A stretch of 64,000 bases of DNA from Flavilitoribacter nigricans DSM 23189 = NBRC 102662. Lineage in GTDB: Bacteria; Bacteroidota; Bacteroidia; Chitinophagales; Saprospiraceae. The notes below the pieces were generated by a model. That model ran no database searches and was not told the DNA's origin. It worked only from the letters and a program-made list of their open reading frames with translations. The stretch is taken from positions 78,858-142,857 of the forward strand of contig NZ_PDUD01000036.1 of assembly GCF_002646595.1 (NCBI RefSeq), written 5' to 3'. The translations under genes and the position numbers were made by a program. Within the stretch, counting starts at the first letter, position 1. The number at the start of each line of letters is the position of its first letter. Below are positions 59,328 to 64,000 of the stretch, in pieces.

Positions 59328-59981
59328 ATGAAAATCGCTCCACTGAGAAAAGTAGGCATTTGGCTGATTATTTCGTTCCTTTGCGTGATCGCAGGTATCT
59401 TTATCTGCAATCTCTGGGTGAAAAGCCGGGCCAAGGCCCATATTTTCGATGCTCCTGACCAATTACCTCCAAATGACATAGCGCTGGTACTCGGTACTGC
59501 CTCCGTACTGGCGGACGGCCGACCGAATCTCTACTTTGAAACCCGCATGGATGCCGCTGCGGCATTGTACAAAAGCGGGAAAGTCAAACACCTTTTACTG
59601 AGTGGGGACAACAGCCGGGAAGCGTACAACGAACCGGCGGCCATGCAGGAAGCTCTGGAAAAGAGGGGAGTACCCGCTTCCGCCATCACGCTGGACTATG
59701 CCGGGTTTCGTACCCTGGATTCGGTAGTGCGCTGCCGGGAAGTTTTCCAGCGGGAGCAGTTCACGGTCGTTTCCCAGCCGTTTCACAACGAGCGCGCGGT
59801 TTTTATCGCCCGGGCTTTTGGCATGAAGGCCGTTGCCTTTAATGCCGATAGTATCGAGAATTTCGACCAGAGCTGGCTGCTGGGCCGGGAATATCTGGCG
59901 CGGGTAAAAGCCGTACTGGACGTTTATTTTCTGCGGAAACAACCTAAATATCTTGGAGATAAAATTGATATCGAAATATAA
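59328..59981 (+). CDS. SanA/YdcF-family (DUF218) membrane protein
   Basis: A 217-residue protein with one N-terminal transmembrane anchor (VGIWLIISFLCVIAGIFICNLW) and a periplasmic DUF218 domain: DIALVLGTASVLADGRPNLYFETRMDAA, KVKHLLLSGDN, and VVSQPFHNERAVFIARAFG. SanA of enterics affects envelope barrier function and vancomycin resistance at high temperature; the enzymatic activity is unknown. It ends 6 bp before tpiA, so co-transcription is likely. Confidence 0.88.
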   Translation: MKIAPLRKVGIWLIISFLCVIAGIFICNLWVKSRAKAHIFDAPDQLPPNDIALVLGTASVLADGRPNLYFETRMDAAAALYKSGKVKHLLLSGDNSREAYNEPAAMQEALEKRGVPASAITLDYAGFRTLDSVVRCREVFQREQFTVVSQPFHNERAVFIARAFGMKAVAFNADSIENFDQSWLLGREYLARVKAVLDVYFLRKQPKYLGDKIDIEI

Positions 59982-59987
59982 CAACTT

Positions 59988-60743
59988 ATGAAAAGACAAC
60001 AGATCGTTGCGGGTAACTGGAAAATGAATAAAGACCTGGCCGAAGGCAAGGACCTGGCCAAAGCCGTAGCGGCGCAAAAATCCGCTTCGGATGTCGTACT
60101 CATTCTGGGTACGCCCTTTATCCATCTATCCGCCGTAAGCGAGATCATCGACGGCACCGACAACCTGCATCTGTCCGCACAAAACTGCCACCAGGAGGAA
60201 AGCGGAGCGTACACCGGAGAGATCTCCGCATCCATGCTGAAATCTGTAGGGGCAGAATACGTGATCCTGGGGCACTCCGAGCGTCGGGAGTACTTTGGTG
60301 AAGATGAAGCCCTGCTGGCTAAAAAGGTAGACATCGCCCTGGCCCACGGCCTAATCCCTATTTTCTGCTGCGGTGAAAAACTGGATGTGCGGGAAGCGGA
60401 AAATCACGTTGCCCTGGTTAAGGAACAACTGAGCGGCAGTGTATTTCACCTGTCGGCGGATGCTTTCGGCAAGATCGTTATTGCCTACGAACCGGTATGG
60501 GCGATCGGAACCGGCCGTACGGCCAGCCCGGAGCAGGCGCAGGAAATGCATGCGGCTATTCGCGAAATGATCAGTGAGCAATACGGTGCGGAAGTAGCGG
60601 AAGCTACGTCTATCCTGTACGGCGGGAGTTGTAAGCCGGGTAATGCCAAGGAGATCTTCAGCCAGCCCGACGTAGACGGTGGCCTGATCGGTGGTGCTTC
60701 CCTGAAAGCGGAAGACTTCGTAGCCATTGCCAATAGCTTTTAG
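59988..60743 (+). CDS. tpiA: Triosephosphate isomerase
   Basis: Interconverts dihydroxyacetone phosphate and glyceraldehyde 3-phosphate. The 251-residue TIM barrel has the N-terminal AGNWKMNK (catalytic Lys), the catalytic His in [13 protein letters not shown], the catalytic Glu in [14 protein letters not shown], and the C-terminal phosphate-binding [11 protein letters not shown] and GGLIGGASL. Length is normal. A perfect hairpin terminator follows. Confidence 0.98.
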   Translation: MKRQQIVAGNWKMNKDLAEGKDLAKAVAAQKSASDVVLILGTPFIHLSAVSEIIDGTDNLHLSAQNCHQEESGAYTGEISASMLKSVGAEYVILGHSERREYFGEDEALLAKKVDIALAHGLIPIFCCGEKLDVREAENHVALVKEQLSGSVFHLSADAFGKIVIAYEPVWAIGTGRTASPEQAQEMHAAIREMISEQYGAEVAEATSILYGGSCKPGNAKEIFSQPDVDGGLIGGASLKAEDFVAIANSF

Positions 60744-60759
60744 GATAATGTAGATTCGA

Positions 60760-60791
60760 CTTCCACCCGGCAGATATTTACCGGGTGGAAG
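60760..60791. terminator. Terminator between tpiA and the PVC-type gene
   Basis: CTTCCACCCGG and CCGGGTGGAAG form a perfect 11-bp stem with a 10-nt loop in the gap between the two convergent genes. Confidence 0.8.
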
Positions 60792-60807
60792 CCGGAGCTA
60801 TTGGTAT

Positions 60808-63720
60808 TTAGAAAGCCGGTGATCCCTTCACCCAATTTAAACTATTGGTTAGGATAGTTTGGTAGGCAGGCAAGTCGTGGGCCCGTTCATCGTGGCCCAG
60901 GGTATTACCAATGATTTTGGCTTTACCGTGTTTGACGATCCAGACTACCGGATATTCCTCGCCGGATTCCAATCCCCGGCCCACCGCCAATACCTCAATG
61001 TCCGTACCCGCAGGATCTTTCTCGTAGCGATAAAGTTCATCAGTGATCCTGAATTTTGCCGGCACTCCTTTCATGATGGGGTGATTGGGTTTGGTGACCC
61101 GAACCTCAAATTCCTGCAACTTTTCGTGTGATCTCGAACCGCCACCCACGAGTTCCCGGTTGTATTCCGGCCAGTCCTGCCAGTTGTACCAGATGCTGGG
61201 GTGAAAGATAAGCATCGGCATACCCTGGTTGACTTTTGAAAAAATCCGCTGTTGGGTGCTGGGATCGAATGCTTTGTTGTTGGAAATGATCAATACGTCG
61301 GCATCCTCCAAAAGGTCTTCCAGCTCATCCGATTTTTCCGTAAAGGTGAAGTTTACATCCCCATTCCGACTTAAGACCTGCCCGTCGGCTGCTCCGAAAA
61401 ATTTCAGGAAATTGTGGGAACTGCCACCACCCATGGACGCGACCTGTAGAGCATTGGGATCTTCGGAAACGAAGGTGCCTTTGGGGCTCACCCGAAGGAT
61501 ACCCTGCATCATCCGCCAATGCCCGGGGAAAGTGCAGATAAAGGGATAATCACCGGGCTCGTCGGGTAATGTCAACCGGATGGTTCCCTTCTCGTCGGGA
61601 TCCAGCATGCTCGTTGCACCCAGCACGTACCTGGATTTGGGCACATACTCCATCGCTGCCGCATCCGGACTTTGCAGGAACTGATCCACCAATTTTCCGA
61701 ATGATTCCAGACTACCCGCTTCGAGAAGTACCAGATTGTGGGGCATCTGATCCCGGTTGGTCAGTACGATCTCCAACTGCTGGCCGGCCGTTGCGTACAG
61801 CAGGGTTTTATCGTAGGCCATCTTTTGGCTGACAGTATTCAACTGGATCGTTTTATCCGCCTGGAAGGGCGCATCATCCGCTTCTTCGGTATCCACCTCT
61901 CCCCGTTCCCGGAAATAGATACGGGTTGCCGCGCTCAGCCATTTGTCCGCCTGATTGTCGCTTTCGCCGGCAAACTGTTCCATGGCTTCGTACAGGGGCG
62001 CCGTTTCCGGTAACTCGCTGGCGGTTAGAGCCGCGGCCAGGCGCAGGTGTAGGTTTTCGGATTGCAACAGACCGGATGCCAGCAGCTGCTCGCTACCGTT
62101 GTCGTCCCGGGGCAGGAGCGCCAAACCGGCCCGCTTAACGCCGTCCGACGAATTAGACAATGCCTTTTTCAGTACTTCCGTAGCGTCGGCATTGGATCCG
62201 TCCAGTGCGCCCAGTCCCTTTAAGGTCCAGAGCGCATGGATGGCGGCGCCGTTCAGGCCTGACGCGTTTTTACCCGCCAGTTCGATCAATTCCGGGATCA
62301 GATCGGTGATCTTGTTCTCTACGATCAGGCGCTGGGCGGTAGTGCGCCAGAACATGTTGGAACTCTGCAGCCCGGCCATCAGGTCGTCGTGATTTTCCGG
62401 TTCGAGAGAACGGATCGCCGGTTTGCGACCATCTTCGTGTTTAATGATATAGATGCGGCCGTGCCGTTTATCCCGGAGCGGATTGAGGTGGGCATTGCCT
62501 TCCCCTTTCTCGTCGTTCCAGATCTGATTGTCCATGCCTCTTTTATCCGGATTGTGCTGGATCACGGGGTTGTACCAGTCGGCCACCCATAGGTTGCCGT
62601 CGGGCCCCGTTTCCGTAAATACCGGAGCGGTCCAAGCATCCGTACTGGCGAATATATTGCCGCCATCTTCTTCTTTGTAACCGGCACCGTCGGGTACGAT
62701 CCGGGCCAGGTGAACCAGATGACCTGTCGGTTCGTTGACGTACATCTGATTGCGGTAGGATTCGGGATAATTTTCGGCGGTGTAAAAATTAGCTCCGGCG
62801 GCAGCGGTATATCCGCCGCGAACATCGACCTGCTGGAGCGGGATGGTATCCACCGGCGTGATCTCGTAGTGCCCCTGAATGAAATCGGCATTGATTGCCC
62901 ATTCCGGACGCTCTCCCAGGTACTCGTAGTGTTTGAGTGGAATGCCTACATAGCAACAATGATTGTTGTTGGCCGTAGAGCCAAATATCTCAAAATCCGC
63001 CGTGATCCCCATCCCCCAGGTATTGTTATTGAAACCGCCGACGGGTTCAAAATTCTTCCCGTCTTTGGAAAAGCGGTATACGCCCCGGGTGAAGTTAACC
63101 TGCTCGCCGTTGAATTCATTTTCAAAGCCGGAATAACCGACTGATCCCCAGATCCAGTTATCCGGGCCGTATCTTAGATTAGAAGGTCCGGCGTGGGTAT
63201 CCCAGGTACCGAAGCCATCAAAAAGGACGGTCCGTTTGTCCATTTTATCATCCCCGTCGGTATCTTCCAGGAATACCATTTCGGGAGCCTGGGCGACGAT
63301 CACGCCGCCTTTTACCACGGTGATCCCGGTACTCAGGCTCTGCTCGGTGGCAAAATCGGTGAATTTATCGGCCCGGCCATCGCCGTTGGTATCTTCGCAG
63401 ATCGTAATTCGGTCCCCGCCCACTTCGTTGGCCAGTTCGTGGGGGTAATCCATAGACTGGACCACCCATAAACGGCCGCCTTCGTCCCAGGCAAAAGCGA
63501 TCGGGTTAATGATATCCGGCTCGGCAGCAAATAAAACGGTCTCAAAGCCTTCCGGCACCTGAATGTGTTTTTGGGAGGCTTCCGGTGGCAGTGGGTCCTG
63601 TACCCGGGGTTCCGTTCCGGTATAAGTCAGTTCGGGAAGCGGTTCCTTTTCGGTGCCGCAGGCTAACAAAAGCCCGAGGACCATAGCCGCTCCGAAGAAT
63701 TTGTTTAGTTGGTTTTTCAT
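60808..63720 (-). CDS. PVC-type dehydrogenase-like lipoprotein with cupredoxin and ThuA-like domains
   Basis: A 970-residue lipoprotein; start 63720 gives MKNQLNKFFGAAMVLGLLLAC with a lipobox. Residues ~40-430 are the PVC-type beta-propeller (FETVLFAAEPDIINPIAFAWDEGGRLWVV; WDTHAGPSNLRYGPDNWIWG). Helical HEAT-like repeats (~430-580) follow. Then comes an auracyanin-type cupredoxin (~610-740) with copper ligands His in QMPHNLVLL and Cys-His-Met in FICTFPGHWRMMQ. The last ~220 residues are a ThuA-like amidotransferase-fold domain (LIFHPSIWYNWQDWPEYNRELVGGG). The usual CxxCH haem site was not seen. An envelope electron-transfer or sugar-oxidation role is inferred. Confidence 0.9.
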   Translation of the reverse strand: MKNQLNKFFGAAMVLGLLLACGTEKEPLPELTYTGTEPRVQDPLPPEASQKHIQVPEGFETVLFAAEPDIINPIAFAWDEGGRLWVVQSMDYPHELANEVGGDRITICEDTNGDGRADKFTDFATEQSLSTGITVVKGGVIVAQAPEMVFLEDTDGDDKMDKRTVLFDGFGTWDTHAGPSNLRYGPDNWIWGSVGYSGFENEFNGEQVNFTRGVYRFSKDGKNFEPVGGFNNNTWGMGITADFEIFGSTANNNHCCYVGIPLKHYEYLGERPEWAINADFIQGHYEITPVDTIPLQQVDVRGGYTAAAGANFYTAENYPESYRNQMYVNEPTGHLVHLARIVPDGAGYKEEDGGNIFASTDAWTAPVFTETGPDGNLWVADWYNPVIQHNPDKRGMDNQIWNDEKGEGNAHLNPLRDKRHGRIYIIKHEDGRKPAIRSLEPENHDDLMAGLQSSNMFWRTTAQRLIVENKITDLIPELIELAGKNASGLNGAAIHALWTLKGLGALDGSNADATEVLKKALSNSSDGVKRAGLALLPRDDNGSEQLLASGLLQSENLHLRLAAALTASELPETAPLYEAMEQFAGESDNQADKWLSAATRIYFRERGEVDTEEADDAPFQADKTIQLNTVSQKMAYDKTLLYATAGQQLEIVLTNRDQMPHNLVLLEAGSLESFGKLVDQFLQSPDAAAMEYVPKSRYVLGATSMLDPDEKGTIRLTLPDEPGDYPFICTFPGHWRMMQGILRVSPKGTFVSEDPNALQVASMGGGSSHNFLKFFGAADGQVLSRNGDVNFTFTEKSDELEDLLEDADVLIISNNKAFDPSTQQRIFSKVNQGMPMLIFHPSIWYNWQDWPEYNRELVGGGSRSHEKLQEFEVRVTKPNHPIMKGVPAKFRITDELYRYEKDPAGTDIEVLAVGRGLESGEEYPVVWIVKHGKAKIIGNTLGHDERAHDLPAYQTILTNSLNWVKGSPAF

Positions 63721-63860
63721 AATTGTTTTGATTAAAATGGATAAGGTGCTGGTAAAGTGTAGCATCATACTACTGGACATTTTTTCAAAATGGGTAGCGG
63801 AGGTGACCAAGACACACTGAGAAAGGGAGAAAAGCAATTCACTTTCCCCGTCTCCCCATC

Positions 63861-63892
63861 TCCCAGTCTCCCAGTCTCCCAGTCTCCCAGTC
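63861..63892. repeat. 8-bp tandem repeat, four units
   Basis: TCCCAGTC repeated four times head to tail, preceded by TCTCCCCATC-like degenerate units, in the 280-bp gene-free stretch at the right edge. It resembles the 16-bp C/T repeat at 3757-3820 in composition and intergenic setting. Nothing else was recognised between 63721 and 64000. Confidence 0.8.
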
Positions 63893-64000
63893 TTCTATAT
63901 TGCAAACCAAGGAAACCGACCAAAATTTCGTTAAAAGCGATAAATATCCTTTGCGTCAAGCTCAACGAGCTTTCCGTTAAGATGATTCCAACTGATTAGC

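Overview
The window looks like chromosome of a Bacteroidota bacterium, most likely from the Saprospiria (Lewinella/Haliscomenobacter-like). Signs of this are a secreted protein with a type IX secretion C-terminal sorting domain, LytTR/LytS-type signalling, DUF1573, DUF4159, DUF5684-LepB and PVC-type proteins, lipoproteins with short lipoboxes, few Shine-Dalgarno sequences, and several -7 boxes of the Bacteroidota type TAnnTTTG (TATCTTTG before bioB, uvrA and lepB). Base composition is moderate, with AT-richer patches at the left edge and around 24.0-27.0 kb. Taxonomy is an inference from gene content only.

Layout. 0-4.6 kb: a large T9SS-exported repeat protein, msrA, a 16-bp tandem repeat, a collapsed VOC pseudogene and an intact VOC gene. 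4.6-10.6 kb: a minus-strand set made of a LytTR response regulator, a 48-residue double-glycine peptide, a soluble TPR-histidine kinase, an MBOAT acyltransferase and its DHHW/AlgX-like partner. This could be a peptide-linked circuit controlling cell-surface acylation. 10.6-23.8 kb: mostly housekeeping genes (Kv-type channel, signal peptidase I, cysteine synthase family enzyme, Nudix, KptA, zinc metalloprotease, a VPGC thioredoxin-MsrA-like fusion). 24.0-29.7 kb is the accessory island. It holds an initiator tRNA split by a group I intron, a truncated homing-endonuclease gene just outside that intron, palindromic repeats, a bacterial death/immunity-type protein (EAD, TRADD-N-like domain, pentapeptide repeats), a small membrane protein, an unknown helical protein and a chromosomal PcfJ-like protein. 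30-43.5 kb: MscS channel, RseP, RsmE, an epimerase, DUF4159, a HAD phosphatase, KdsB, a PAS kinase convergent with a REC-CRP fusion regulator, and UvrA. 43.8-52.1 kb: vanadium-haloperoxidase-like lipoprotein, a four-helix-bundle gene bracketed by perfect 17-bp inverted repeats, a TIR-TPR-SDR fusion, a TlpA-like lipoprotein and a dicarboxylate symporter. 52.4-63.7 kb: hemE, accD, a RidA lipoprotein, a biotin cluster (bioA, ketosynthase, bioB), a SanA-like protein, tpiA and a large PVC/cupredoxin/ThuA lipoprotein.

The strongest unusual signals are: (1) the group I intron in tRNA-fMet with a PD-(D/E)XK endonuclease remnant 71 bp downstream; (2) the TIR-TPR-SDR fusion; (3) the peptide/LytTR/LytS/MBOAT locus; (4) the EAD/TRADD-N/pentapeptide protein; (5) several small non-coding repeat families with mobile-element hallmarks, including two about 162-bp MITE-like hairpins with TNA target duplications. 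No rRNA gene, CRISPR array or complete insertion sequence was found.
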